From: Thermotogae bacterium
Lineage (GTDB): Bacteria > Thermotogota > Thermotogae > Petrotogales > Petrotogaceae
Length of the DNA: 51,845 nucleotides
Reading direction: 5' to 3'
Assembly (NCBI GenBank): GCA_022704305.1
Contig: JAKJGQ010000005.1
Location: forward strand, 1 to 51,845
Shown: piece after piece, positions 43,566 through 51,845 of the stretch
Layout of the letters: each line of letters opens with the position of its first letter
Numbering within the stretch: the stretch's first letter is position 1
Notes under the pieces: model-generated
Databases searched by the model: none
The model's input: only the letters and a program-made list of their open reading frames with translations
Told to the model about the DNA's origin: nothing
Position numbers and translations under genes: made by a program

Positions 43566-44798
43566 TTAGCTAAACACGTAGTTAATCATATTTTCAATTA
43601 TATCAACAGCACTCTTTTTTTCTTTGAGATTCCATATGCTACATGTAATAGTTGCAACAATAGGATCAAAACAGGTATTTTCAAAAAAAGTATAGTGAAA
43701 TTTTTTTTTACATATAATTTTTTCTATATATCTGTTGTAACTTTTGTATATAGGATAGCTTGTGATAAAACGATTGATAGTAGGCTTTTCTGATGATGAA
43801 AAATAAAAGTCAATAAATTTTTCTCTTTTTGCTAGATCAAAAAGCTTCAGATATTCTTCAGCTCGTTTAAGCCAGCCTTTTTCGTATTGAGTTTCACATA
43901 TAATCTTTTGGTTTTTCCGTATTCTGGATTGTAAAGACAGATCTCTTATGTGAGAAATACTTTGTAATAAAGGAAGTTTGCTTTCAGAAACAAAATTTTC
44001 AGATATAAAATATCTATGCCCATTTTGAAAATAAGTAATCTCTTTTTTAGTAAGTTCTTCAATAATTTTTTTAAAAAAATCTTTTTCCAGAGTACTTCCG
44101 GATATCTCAGCAACTGTATAAAAAACCGACGGTAAACTCATATATTCTTGTATATCAAACCAATAACCTATAAGGAAAGCCATTTTTTGTACTAGCCTTA
44201 CTATGTGCTGCTCTTTTTTATATTTAAGGTTATATGAAATATAGGCATTCATTATCATAAGTTTTAAAAAAGGAGAATCTGAGCTTTGAGATTCGTTTTT
44301 AGAAAGCTCTATATATTTTAATCCCTGCTCGTAATCATTTTTTAGTTCAATACTGGCTATAGCTTTATGATAATATAAAACAGCATTACGGTTTTTATCT
44401 CTAAACGGGAGTAACCGATCAATCCTTCGTGAATCATTGAATAAAGACATCTCTGCAACAGCCAGATTCATTCTACAGTCATATTCGAGCTCTTTTGAAA
44501 GGTTAGAAATAACTTCTTTTAAACTTTTATATACTCTAAAAAAACTATCCTTATCACACTTTGCATCAAAAATTTTTAAAAGTACGAAATTTGCTCTAAC
44601 AAAATGCTTTAGAGAGTTAAAACCTGTTGAGAAAAGTTGTTCTGCTTTTTCATATTCAAAATTATAGTAGTAGCCAAGTCCCCTTATATACTCTTGCATC
44701 TCATTGTCTTTTACATCAATATTATCCAAAAAATATCTAAGTATAGGCAGAGATTTTAAGCCTAAAGCGTCAATAATACCTAAGATATTTTGTTTCAT
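43566..44798 (-). CDS. Unknown cytoplasmic protein with TPR-like repeats
   Basis: 410 residues from ATG 44798 (site GAGGGGG); an upstream frame to 44888 has a hydrophobic stretch but no ribosome site. Residues about 30-200 look like helical repeats (YYNFEYEKAEQLFSTGFN, AVLYYHKAIASIELKNDYEQ, GLKYIELSKNE). The C-terminal third is basic and aromatic-rich with cysteines near the end. No family recognised. Locus is more AT-rich than its neighbours. Confidence 0.65.
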   Translation of the reverse strand: MKQNILGIIDALGLKSLPILRYFLDNIDVKDNEMQEYIRGLGYYYNFEYEKAEQLFSTGFNSLKHFVRANFVLLKIFDAKCDKDSFFRVYKSLKEVISNLSKELEYDCRMNLAVAEMSLFNDSRRIDRLLPFRDKNRNAVLYYHKAIASIELKNDYEQGLKYIELSKNESQSSDSPFLKLMIMNAYISYNLKYKKEQHIVRLVQKMAFLIGYWFDIQEYMSLPSVFYTVAEISGSTLEKDFFKKIIEELTKKEITYFQNGHRYFISENFVSESKLPLLQSISHIRDLSLQSRIRKNQKIICETQYEKGWLKRAEEYLKLFDLAKREKFIDFYFSSSEKPTINRFITSYPIYKSYNRYIEKIICKKKFHYTFFENTCFDPIVATITCSIWNLKEKKSAVDIIENMINYVFS

Positions 44799-44885
44799 AG
44801 TATCCCCCTCATTTTTTAAAAGACCAATAAGACCCCACAAAAAAATATTTTTACTATATAATATAATTAGTATAAAATATTTTAT

Positions 44886-44935
44886 CATATAATTATTGTT
44901 TTTTTTGCTATCATTTCTAAAAAAACAATTATATG
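44886..44935. repeat. Long imperfect inverted repeat between divergent genes
   Basis: CATATAATTATTGTTTTTTT (from 44886) pairs with AAAAAAACAATTATATG (44919-44935) with a three-base bulge and a 12-base loop. It lies between two divergent genes, so it is not an ordinary terminator. Confidence 0.5.
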
Positions 44936-44953
44936 ATATTGGATATCCAATAT
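44936..44953. promoter_or_regulatory. 18-bp perfect palindrome before the ribosome site
   Basis: ATATTGGATATCCAATAT, directly against the AAGGAGGATAAGG site of the following gene. It could be an operator or, as RNA, a hairpin that hinders ribosome entry. Confidence 0.5.
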
Positions 44954-44966
44954 AAGGAGGATAAGG

Positions 44967-45812
44967 ATGAAAAAAATATTATTAGCGGTTCTGATACTTC
45001 TATCAGTGATGAGTTTTGCAGCAGAAAAAGTTTGTTTGATCAATCTGGATAAGAACCTTTCTATTGGAGACATGGTTTATGATCAGCAGAATCTTTACTA
45101 TCTGTCGTTTGATCCATCTACTATACTTACAGAAGTTGTTGTGTTTGATTATAATGAAAAGATTTTCACTACACGTGCAATATACAAAGAAGAAAAATAC
45201 GGCAACCAGATATATGTGTCCGATAAATACGGAAATCCGCGAATGCATAATTTTTATGGTGGTCAGAGTAACGCAGGGATTTTCGTTGATTCAAAAAATA
45301 TATATGTAGGTATAAGCAAGGATTTTTATGTTTTTGATAAAAACCTTAAACTGAAGACAGTGTTTGAAGATATGAACACACGTTTCTTAAGAGTTAAGTC
45401 AATAAATGGAAAAATTTATGTTATTCAGGACATGGTCATAAGCATTTATGAAAATAACAGTTTAGTAACGCTTTATACAGATATTCCTGAAATAGATTTA
45501 TTCAGTGATATGTTTATCATAGATGAAGCTGTCTTTGTTGTAGGAAGAAAATATGAAGAAAGGCAAAACAGTATTTTTAAATTTAACGGTGATAAATTCA
45601 GCAAAGTTTATTGCTCAGATGACGATTGTGGTATTATCAAAGCTGATTTCTATAATGACAGGATAATACTTCAGGGCAAAAAACTTGTCAAACTTTCGAA
45701 GGAGTTTGTTGAAATAAGTAGCTTAGAAAATCCTAAGATAGAGTATTTTATGCCGTGTGAGAATTTCTATGTAGAAAACATAAACAATGTGTTTTATAAA
45801 GTTTTATGGTAA
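44967..45812 (+). CDS. Exported protein, probable beta-propeller, unknown function
   Basis: 281 residues. Signal peptide MKKILLAVLILLSVMSFAA, no lipobox. The mature part is made of short strands with repeated pattern hydrophobic-x-D/N-K/G-x-hydrophobic-Y-hydrophobic (NLYYLSFDPS, KNIYVGISKDFYVFDKN, GKIYVIQDMVISIYENN, EAVFVVGRKY, DRIILQGKKLVKLSKEF), typical of WD40/NHL/YncE-like blades. Two cysteine pairs (YCSDDDC, then PC) could form disulfides. No enzymatic motif. Strong ribosome site AAGGAGGATAAGG. Confidence 0.7.
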   Translation: MKKILLAVLILLSVMSFAAEKVCLINLDKNLSIGDMVYDQQNLYYLSFDPSTILTEVVVFDYNEKIFTTRAIYKEEKYGNQIYVSDKYGNPRMHNFYGGQSNAGIFVDSKNIYVGISKDFYVFDKNLKLKTVFEDMNTRFLRVKSINGKIYVIQDMVISIYENNSLVTLYTDIPEIDLFSDMFIIDEAVFVVGRKYEERQNSIFKFNGDKFSKVYCSDDDCGIIKADFYNDRIILQGKKLVKLSKEFVEISSLENPKIEYFMPCENFYVENINNVFYKVLW

Positions 45813-45854
45813 GGAAAAACGGGTTATAAAACAAAATCTTTTTAGATGTACTAT

Positions 45855-45892
45855 AAGCCAAGTCAGGCGCTTTAGCCTTGACTTGGCTTTTG
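45855..45892. terminator. Bidirectional terminator
   Basis: Stem AAGCCAAGTCAGGC / GCCTTGACTTGGCTT with one mismatch and T-rich flank TTTGAGTTTG. It separates the propeller gene (+) from the amylase gene (-). Nothing else is seen between 45893 and 45971. Confidence 0.85.
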
Positions 45893-45971
45893 AGTTTGTG
45901 TACGCTACTTGTTTGTCTGTATAGGTTGGATTATTTTTAATATAAATAAAGAATATTACAGTTAAACAACG

Positions 45972-47387
45972 CTAATAATTTGAATTTATAAGCCTTTTAT
46001 ACGGAGTATAGGTTCCGTCAATCAGGGGTTGGAGTATGAGGAAGCTACCCGGGTCAATGGTTCCTTTTATAGAAGAACATACGATCGTATATCGTTCTTG
46101 GCTAAAAATATCCTGCATCTGTGCACGGTTCATAAGAAAAGATTCTGTTGTGTATGCAGTAAACTCTTGATCTTTATGAGTAGGGTTGATAACTATAAGT
46201 CTATACTCGTCAATCTTGCTTGTTGACCTACTATAGGCAAGAATATTTTGGTTGTTTGAAAATGCTCTTGTAAACTTTCCTTCCCGTAAGGCAGGAGAGT
46301 CTTTAAAAAGCTTGGTTATTTTAAGATAAAAATTGAAAGTTTCGTTCTCGCTTTCCATCAATTCCCATCTCATGGGCTGGCGGCAGTAAGGATCGTTTTC
46401 TCCGGTCATTCCTATTTCTTCCCCATAGTATATCAAAGGACTTCCCGGTAAAGTAAACTGCATTACTACTGCAAGCTTCCAAAGATCGGTATATTGATTT
46501 TTAACTCTCGGTGTATCGTGTGTTGATAGTATATTCCAACATGAAAAGAGCTTTTCTTCTGTACAGTCTTTGACGGTATAAGATAATATTTCTGCGGTCT
46601 GGCTCCCATCAATTGTGTTATTCAAAAAATCATCTATGATATTTTTAAAGTAGTAATTCATTATGCCGTGAGTATGTCCGTTCAAAAGCCATTTTTTAGG
46701 ATATGTCCAGGCTTCGGCATAAATATGATGCTCTGAGTGAGATGAAATGTTTTTGCTTATGTCACTGAGCAGTTCTTGACCCAGTTCATAGGCACAGTCA
46801 AGCCGCCAATCGTTTACTCCTGTTTTCATCCATTTTTTCATTACGGAATCTTCGCTGCGCCAAAGCAAGTCAATCAATTCAGAGTTTTCCAAGGCAAGTT
46901 CTGGAAGGTTTTTTGAATTGGACCAAAATGTGAAACTTCCGTTTATTTGTCTGAAAAATTCTTTTTCTTTCAGTCCTTTTGCAGCTTTTATAAACCATGG
47001 GTGAGTGTCGCCAACATGATTCAGAGCTATATCAAGCACTATGCGGATTTTATTTTCCATAGCCGCGCTGCACAGTTCTTTTAGATCTTTTTCCGTTCCC
47101 AGCATAGGATCAATAGTAAAGTAATCGGAGCAATCGTATCTATGATTGGATGGGGAACTGAAAATAGGAGTAAGGTAGATAAAATCAACTGAAAGCCCAG
47201 CTATATAATCAAGTTTTTTAGTGATACCTTTGATATCGCCACCATAAAATACAGTTCCATATTTGTATTTTTTTTCTTTGAACTCTTCAGGTAAAGGAAG
47301 TTCCAAATTCCATTCCCTTGTTTCATTTTTTGGACAGGAAGAAAAAAATCTATCCGGAAAAATTTCATATCCTATTCCAGCCTGCAT
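45972..47387 (-). CDS. GH13 alpha-amylase family glycosidase (neopullulanase/maltodextrinase-like)
   Basis: 471 residues, no signal peptide, so cytoplasmic. Starts directly with the barrel (YEIFPDRFF). The four conserved GH13 regions are present: DIALNHVGD, DWRLDCAYE with nucleophile D197, YAEAW with acid E225, and LSTHDTPR with D291. GGDIKGITKKLDYI resembles cyclomaltodextrinases and neopullulanases, but their N-terminal dimerisation domain is missing. It should cut imported maltodextrins. Gene lies 12 bases after the kinase-like gene. Confidence 0.92.
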   Translation of the reverse strand: MQAGIGYEIFPDRFFSSCPKNETREWNLELPLPEEFKEKKYKYGTVFYGGDIKGITKKLDYIAGLSVDFIYLTPIFSSPSNHRYDCSDYFTIDPMLGTEKDLKELCSAAMENKIRIVLDIALNHVGDTHPWFIKAAKGLKEKEFFRQINGSFTFWSNSKNLPELALENSELIDLLWRSEDSVMKKWMKTGVNDWRLDCAYELGQELLSDISKNISSHSEHHIYAEAWTYPKKWLLNGHTHGIMNYYFKNIIDDFLNNTIDGSQTAEILSYTVKDCTEEKLFSCWNILSTHDTPRVKNQYTDLWKLAVVMQFTLPGSPLIYYGEEIGMTGENDPYCRQPMRWELMESENETFNFYLKITKLFKDSPALREGKFTRAFSNNQNILAYSRSTSKIDEYRLIVINPTHKDQEFTAYTTESFLMNRAQMQDIFSQERYTIVCSSIKGTIDPGSFLILQPLIDGTYTPYKRLINSNY

Positions 47388-47399
47388 ATATCACCTCGG

Positions 47400-48470
47400 T
47401 TACTGTGCCGCAAAGTATGTGTCTACTCTTTCAATAAACTCCTTACGCATCTGAGCTTTTACATTTTCCGGCAAAGAACTATCATCGCTGTATGCCAGCA
47501 TAATATTATCAATAACGCCTGTAAAGAAAAAAATTCTGTCACTGAGCTTAAGCATAAGTTCATCAAAGTACTTTCGGTCAATCTTTTTTTCGGAGTAGTA
47601 GTTGTAATACTCCAGATATATATTCGGAAGTTCCTGTGCAAAATCCAGTTTGGGCATACCGTCAAGCAAGGTTGCATAATCGAAGCCTATTGGTCCATAA
47701 CAAACGTTTTCCCAGTCTATTACAACAGGTGTCATATCGTCTTCAAACCCTATGTTAGAGAAGAAAAAATCACCGTGTTGACATGCATATGGTGCCTGTT
47801 TGAAAAAAGCATCGTCCTTTTGTACTTTATCGTAGCAAAGCATAAGTTTGTCAAATTGTTCCTGTCCATGGATTTTGCAGAAGTTTGTTACTCCGTTTTC
47901 AAACCAGCTCCACTTTTCTTTCAATTTCTGGTAAAGCTCAGAACTTTCATCTGCGTTGCATACTTCACAAAATAGTTTTTTTAGATTTAATACCCATGTA
48001 AGATATGTTCCAAGAAATGGTTCAACATTTCTGTTAATAAATGCATCCTTTTTTGCCAATCTGGATACAAGAATAGACATCTTCTCGTATGTCGGAATCT
48101 CAGGAGGGCCAAATCGTTTCAATTCATCACCTTTATTTATCATATAAATAATCTTCTTTTCAGAATCCACATCTATAATAGGTATTGAAAAGAAACTTTT
48201 GAAATCACTCATAAGCTTTGATTTTGCGAACTGTATCTCTCTGAAGGAGTTATCAGAGGATAGGATCATCGGAATATCTGTTCTAAAGTATTTCTTTAGC
48301 ACAAAGCTTGCTTTTTTTATTTTTGAACCGTTAAGGTACTCTAAGTTGATTATCTCAAAGTCTTTCTCTCCATAATGCCTGTATTTAAAAGGATCTCCTA
48401 GGTTCTCTTTTTTTATTATCTGAATATCAAACTTTTCAAGTTTCTTAATATACTTGGTTATTCTTAGCAA
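47400..48470 (-). CDS. APH/choline-kinase-fold phosphotransferase
   Basis: 356 residues. Catalytic loop CQHGDFFFSNIGFED (HGDxxxxN) and metal-binding IDWENVCYGPIGFDYA place it in the aminoglycoside phosphotransferase/choline kinase fold. The N-terminal ATP lobe is divergent. Substrate unknown: choline/ethanolamine, an amino sugar, or (from the neighbouring amylase) a maltose-type sugar. The last is only inference from context. Start is TTG 48470 after GGAGGTGAT. Confidence 0.82.
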   Translation of the reverse strand: MLRITKYIKKLEKFDIQIIKKENLGDPFKYRHYGEKDFEIINLEYLNGSKIKKASFVLKKYFRTDIPMILSSDNSFREIQFAKSKLMSDFKSFFSIPIIDVDSEKKIIYMINKGDELKRFGPPEIPTYEKMSILVSRLAKKDAFINRNVEPFLGTYLTWVLNLKKLFCEVCNADESSELYQKLKEKWSWFENGVTNFCKIHGQEQFDKLMLCYDKVQKDDAFFKQAPYACQHGDFFFSNIGFEDDMTPVVIDWENVCYGPIGFDYATLLDGMPKLDFAQELPNIYLEYYNYYSEKKIDRKYFDELMLKLSDRIFFFTGVIDNIMLAYSDDSSLPENVKAQMRKEFIERVDTYFAAQ

Positions 48471-48652
48471 AATATCACCTCCATATATGCCAATATATTA
48501 TACACATAATTTTTTAAAACTACCGCAGAGTAAGTCAGAACAGTATTGTAATAAAAAATCTTTTTTTTAGAAACACCTTTCAATTTACAATGAATATCAA
48601 AGTTATTTGTCTGAAAAACGGCTTTTCTTAGGCTACATTAAAACTAACAAGT

Positions 48653-48681
48653 TTGTTTTGAGAGAAAAAATAATATAGAAT
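48653..48681 (+). promoter_or_regulatory. Candidate promoter of the aminotransferase-glmL operon
   Basis: TTGTTT (48653-48658), 17 bases, TAGAAT (48676-48681). The rest of the 276-base gap from 48471 is AT-rich and has no gene. Confidence 0.5.
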
Positions 48682-48695
48682 TTAAGTGAAAAAAA

Positions 48696-48714
48696 TTTCA
48701 TGAAAGTACTTTCA
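48696..48714. promoter_or_regulatory. Overlapping palindromes in the aminotransferase leader
   Basis: TTTCATGAAA (48696-48705) and TGAAAGTACTTTCA (48701-48714), both perfect, share TGAAA. They lie just downstream of the candidate promoter, a good operator position. Confidence 0.5.
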
Positions 48715-48746
48715 AATAAATTATACCTTGAAGGAGGAGATCTTGA

Positions 48747-49898
48747 ATGCTTTTTTCAAAAAATATTTTAGCAGTTGAACCTTCTCTTACTCTTGCTTTA
48801 AATGCAAAAGCCATAGAACTTGAGAAGCAGGGTGTTGATCTCGTTAAACTGACAGCGGGTGAACCGGACTTTCCTACACCTGAGCCTATTTGTGAAGCTG
48901 CGTTCAAAGCTATAAAGGAAGGGAAAACCAAGTATACCGATGCAAAAGGTATCCTTGATCTCAGAAAGAAAATTTCAGAGTATCTGAATAAAAGACTGGA
49001 TATTAAGTATGATCCGAATGATATCGTTGTAACAAACGGTGGGAAACAGGCTATATATAATATTTTGCTGGCTATGATAAACCCAGGTGATGAAGTAATG
49101 ATTTTTGATCCTTCATGGGTAAGCTACGATGCCCAAATAAAAATGGTAGGCGGTCTACCGGTTCATGTTCCGCTTGATGAAGAAGAAGGATTTCTTCCTA
49201 CAGAATCAAAAATTAGAAGATACCTTTCACCTAAAACAAAGGTTATCATGATTAATACTCCGAATAATCCTACAGGAGTCGTTTATCCCAAATCCACACT
49301 AGAAATAATAGCAAAAATATCAAAAGAAAACGAAATACTTGTTTTAAGCGATGAAGTATATGAACTGTTGGTGTATGACGGACAGTTTACTTCAATTGCC
49401 ACAATAGACGATATGAAGGAAAGAACAGCTATAGTTAATGCATTTTCAAAAACATGGTCTATGACCGGATGGAGAGTAGGTTACTGTACAGGACCTCAGA
49501 AACTCATGAAGGAAGTATCTAAAATACAATCACATGCTACATCAAACATCAACACTCCTTCACAGTATGCAGCAATGGTTGCTTTTGACTATGATGTTAT
49601 GCCCATGTATCAGGAGTTTAAAAACAGAAGGGATTACATAACCTCAAGACTTAGCAAAATGGGTCTCAAGTTTGTAAAACCTGCCGGAGCATTTTATGTG
49701 TTTATAAATGTTGAGGAGTTTGGAATGGAAGACTCAGTTTTTGCCCAAAAACTTCTCGAAGATGCAAAAATCGCGGTTGTACCGGGTTCCGGATTCTATA
49801 AAAAAGGTTATATAAGAATATCGTTTGCTACTTCAATGAAGATGCTCGAAAAAGCTGCCGACAGACTGGAAAAATTTGTAGGCGAACTGAGAAAATAA
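48747..49898 (+). CDS. Class I pyridoxal-phosphate aminotransferase (aspartate type)
   Basis: 383 residues. PLP lysine K235 in NAFSKTWSMTGWRVGY; also TPNNPTGVVY, VLSDEVYE and the substrate arginine in YIRISFATS. Family I-gamma (thermophilic/Bacillus aspartate or prephenate aminotransferase group) by overall look; it moves amino groups between aspartate-like donors and 2-oxo acids. Strong site AAGGAGGAGAT before ATG 48747. The glmL-like gene starts one base after its stop codon, so the two are coupled. Confidence 0.93.
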   Translation: MLFSKNILAVEPSLTLALNAKAIELEKQGVDLVKLTAGEPDFPTPEPICEAAFKAIKEGKTKYTDAKGILDLRKKISEYLNKRLDIKYDPNDIVVTNGGKQAIYNILLAMINPGDEVMIFDPSWVSYDAQIKMVGGLPVHVPLDEEEGFLPTESKIRRYLSPKTKVIMINTPNNPTGVVYPKSTLEIIAKISKENEILVLSDEVYELLVYDGQFTSIATIDDMKERTAIVNAFSKTWSMTGWRVGYCTGPQKLMKEVSKIQSHATSNINTPSQYAAMVAFDYDVMPMYQEFKNRRDYITSRLSKMGLKFVKPAGAFYVFINVEEFGMEDSVFAQKLLEDAKIAVVPGSGFYKKGYIRISFATSMKMLEKAADRLEKFVGELRK

Positions 49899-49899
49899 T

Positions 49900-51258
49900 A
49901 TGAAAGCCGATGTTTTAATTGCAGAAATAGGCAGTACAACTACAGTTCTTACTGCTCTTACCGGGATTAACGGTAAAAACCCCAAGATTGAAGCTCAGGG
50001 AGAACATTATACCACGGTTTCCGAAGGCGATGTTACTATTGGTATACAGGGTGCGGTAAGAGATTTGGAGAAGAAAATAAACGAAAAAGTCGATTGGGAA
50101 ATACTTTTAGCAAGTTCTTCAGCCGCGGGCGGTCTTAAAATGACCGTCCACGGTCTTGTTTATGATATGACCGTGAGAGCTGCCAAAGAGGCTGCTCTTG
50201 GAGCAGGTGCAGTTCTTAAGTTTGCAACAGCAGGAATGATGAGACATTCTCAAGTAAATGAAATTTACAGAATAAACCCCAAAGTGATGCTTCTGGCCGG
50301 GGGAGTTGATTATGGTGAAGAATCAACCATAATTCATAATGCTGAAATTATAGCCAGCATGAGTATGAACTGTCCTGTAATATATGCAGGTAACTGTGTA
50401 TTGCGTGATGAAGCAGCACAAATATTCAAAGACAAAGGAAAAGAACTGATAATCACCGAAAACGTTTATCCACAGGTAGATCATCTTAATGTCGGACCTG
50501 CACGCAGATGTATTCAGGAAGTATTTTCCAAACATATAATACATGCGCCCGGAATGGAGAAAATATACTCTATTGTTAATGGACAGGTGCTTACAACACC
50601 GGGAGCGGTTATGATAACAACCGAACTGCTTTCGGAGATTTTCGGAGATGTTCTTACCGTAGATATAGGGGGAGCTACAACGGATGTTGATTCTGTTACA
50701 GATGGCGATCCTCAGATTCAGAGAATTCTTGTTTCTCCTGAGCCACGTTCAAAGAGATCTGTTGAAGGAGATCTTGGACTGTATGTCAATGCTCATAACG
50801 TTATAGAACTAATTACTCCTGAAAAACTTAGAATGGAGTTCAGTGATTATGATGAGCTATTTGCGCAGATATCACCTTATCCAAAAACTCCCAGGCAGGA
50901 AGAGTTTGTTGCTTCACTTGCAAAGTACTGTTTCAAAACGGCTGTAAGAAGGCATGCCGGGAAAAAAGGCTTCCTTTTTGGTCCTACCGGAAGAATAGAA
51001 ACAGCTCAGGGAAAGGATCTGACAGCGGTAAAGCATATCTTTGGTACCGGAGGAATGCTTTCAAGATCAAGATATCGAAAAGAAGTTATGAAGAGTATCT
51101 TTGAATCTTCCAGCAAAGATGAACTGCTTCCTGTTGAAAACAAAACATCTTTGTATTATGATAAAGATTATATTTTTGCTCCTATAGGAATACTATCAAC
51201 TATAGATAAGCAAAGTGCTATTGAACTATTAAAAAAAGATATCGCCAAAATAGAATAA
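49900..51258 (+). CDS. glmL: GlmL/MutL-family protein (glutamate mutase accessory, ASKHA fold)
   Basis: 452 residues. N-terminal phosphate loop DVLIAEIGSTTTVLTAL and second loop VLTVDIGGATTDVDSVTDG are those of an actin-like ATPase; SSSAAGGLKMTVHGLVYDMT and RHAGKKGFLFGPTGRIETAQ are typical of MutL. GlmL is thought to reactivate the B12-dependent glutamate mutase or related aminomutases. No mutase subunit is visible in the window; the partner may lie elsewhere. Coupled to the aminotransferase gene. Confidence 0.9.
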   Translation: MKADVLIAEIGSTTTVLTALTGINGKNPKIEAQGEHYTTVSEGDVTIGIQGAVRDLEKKINEKVDWEILLASSSAAGGLKMTVHGLVYDMTVRAAKEAALGAGAVLKFATAGMMRHSQVNEIYRINPKVMLLAGGVDYGEESTIIHNAEIIASMSMNCPVIYAGNCVLRDEAAQIFKDKGKELIITENVYPQVDHLNVGPARRCIQEVFSKHIIHAPGMEKIYSIVNGQVLTTPGAVMITTELLSEIFGDVLTVDIGGATTDVDSVTDGDPQIQRILVSPEPRSKRSVEGDLGLYVNAHNVIELITPEKLRMEFSDYDELFAQISPYPKTPRQEEFVASLAKYCFKTAVRRHAGKKGFLFGPTGRIETAQGKDLTAVKHIFGTGGMLSRSRYRKEVMKSIFESSSKDELLPVENKTSLYYDKDYIFAPIGILSTIDKQSAIELLKKDIAKIE

Positions 51259-51281
51259 AGACGGGGAAACCCGTCTTTATT
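51254..51281. terminator. Bidirectional terminator after glmL
   Basis: Perfect 12-bp stem AATAAAGACGGG / CCCGTCTTTATT with GAAA tetraloop. The stop codon of the convergent gene lies inside the stem. Confidence 0.92.
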
Positions 51282-51845
51282 CTATTTCTGAGGCAACTAA
51301 CTTTTCTTCAGGTGGTGTAGAGGTTATTGTATAATTTATTACATCCCGTGCTGCTCCCAAATCATCATAATTTTCCTGCGCAGATCTGGTTTCAAGCTGT
51401 TTTATCTGATTCTGACTTATGGCTATATCGTATGTATTATAACTGACATCTGAAGAAATATCCTTAATTACGTGATATTTTCTGCTTTCGCTCCAATGAT
51501 TCGTAACCGGCTGGAACTCCAGCTTAATACCGTTATACCCTCTGTCTACATAAGTATCGACATATTCGCCCGTCTTTATCTTCCCTATTTTCAGGTTATT
51601 CATGAAAACAGCTACCAAAGTTGATCTGTTACCATCATTGGAATAAACACTGTTGTTGGATATCCTAACTTTATATGCTTTATCCGGTATTATATCGTTG
51701 GAAGTGTATATTTTTGAATTATCGTTAAGATAGTATGAGAGATAAAAGATTCTGTCTTCATTTACGTGTGAAAGCGTTGATTTCAATTTGATCATTATAT
51801 CGTGGTTTCCAAACGGTAATGAATAGGTTTTACTTCTTCCCGTGT
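51277..51845 (-). CDS. Unknown protein, 3' part (cut by right window edge)
   Basis: The frame is open from the window edge to the stop at 51279-51277: 188 codons visible. ATG 51795 is probably internal, since coding continues upstream (YSLPFGNHDIMIKLK). The piece is rich in Tyr, Asn, Ser and short beta-strands (FYLSYYLNDNSKIYT, VAVFMNNLKIGKIKTGEYVD), and ends in a low-complexity acidic tail. The look is of an exported or surface beta-sandwich protein; no family is recognised. Confidence 0.7.
   Translation of the reverse strand, partial: TGRSKTYSLPFGNHDIMIKLKSTLSHVNEDRIFYLSYYLNDNSKIYTSNDIIPDKAYKVRISNNSVYSNDGNRSTLVAVFMNNLKIGKIKTGEYVDTYVDRGYNGIKLEFQPVTNHWSESRKYHVIKDISSDVSYNTYDIAISQNQIKQLETRSAQENYDDLGAARDVINYTITSTPPEEKLVASEIE

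Noticed and set aside
44799-44888. N-terminal hydrophobic extension of the unknown protein at 43566-44798
   Set aside because: No ribosome site, very AT-rich and likely promoter DNA; ATG 44798 follows GAGGGGG.

Overview
This is a low-GC (roughly 35-38 %), gene-dense bacterial chromosome segment with core genes, ordinary operons, one tRNA, and no insertion sequence, prophage or CRISPR array that I can see. The best guess is an anaerobic, sugar-using, diderm bacterium, most likely a mesophilic or moderately thermophilic member of Thermotogota; a clostridial-type Firmicute is the main alternative. Reasons: the sugar-binding ABC protein and other exported proteins carry plain Sec signal peptides without a lipobox cysteine, which implies a periplasm; a 155-residue CheX is present; the F-type ATP synthase has a Na+-type rotor signature; and rpsB is not followed by tsf. 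This placement is inference.

Layout. 1-4.4 kb (+): end of a chemoreceptor, a small XRE regulator/membrane protein pair, an AraC-GyrI regulator, a histidine phosphatase and a ComB homologue. 4.4-12 kb (-): a diguanylate cyclase, miaB, rpsB, rsfS, glmS, plsX, rpmF and yceD, a housekeeping run for translation and envelope precursors. 12.2 kb (+): a cold-shock gene with a structured leader. 12.4-19.1 kb (-): deoC, then a tightly overlapping operon running amrA-amrS-apbE-NusG_II-Gx-maf-radC-unknown. Its middle three genes match the families of the flavin-based extracellular electron transfer module (FmnB/EetA/EetB-like), next to two parts of the poorly understood AmmeMemoRadiSam system. 19.2-26.8 kb (+): cheX heads the whole ATP synthase operon. 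The c subunit has two membrane carboxylates (E48 and E81), the pattern described for Na+-coupled two-carboxylate rotors.

26.8-34.3 kb (-): an alpha-glucan operon (ROK regulator, two permeases, binding protein, GH31, GH15) with a 23-bp palindromic operator just after its promoter; no ABC ATPase is encoded here. 34.5-38.3 kb: an alpha/beta hydrolase, an ECF S component of the riboflavin-type family that seems to use a non-canonical start codon, a secreted unknown, and an alpha/alpha-toroid protein. 38.4-39.7 kb: a MarR regulator with an operator wrapped round its promoter, a GNAT acetyltransferase broken by one in-frame stop, and decayed DNA. 39.7-42.5 kb (-): tRNA-Cys, a trigger factor with a His-rich tail, a phosphodiesterase and thiamine pyrophosphokinase.

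42.5-45.8 kb: a secreted protein of tandem cytochrome-b5-like repeats, a repeat-rich cytoplasmic unknown, and a secreted probable beta-propeller. 46-48.5 kb (-): a GH13 alpha-amylase coupled to an APH/choline-kinase-fold kinase. 48.7-51.3 kb (+): an aspartate-type aminotransferase with an orphan GlmL/MutL. The right edge holds the 3' part of an unknown gene. The window suggests a fermenter that imports and cleaves alpha-glucans, lives with a sodium-driven ATP synthase, and may have an envelope flavin/heme redox side branch.
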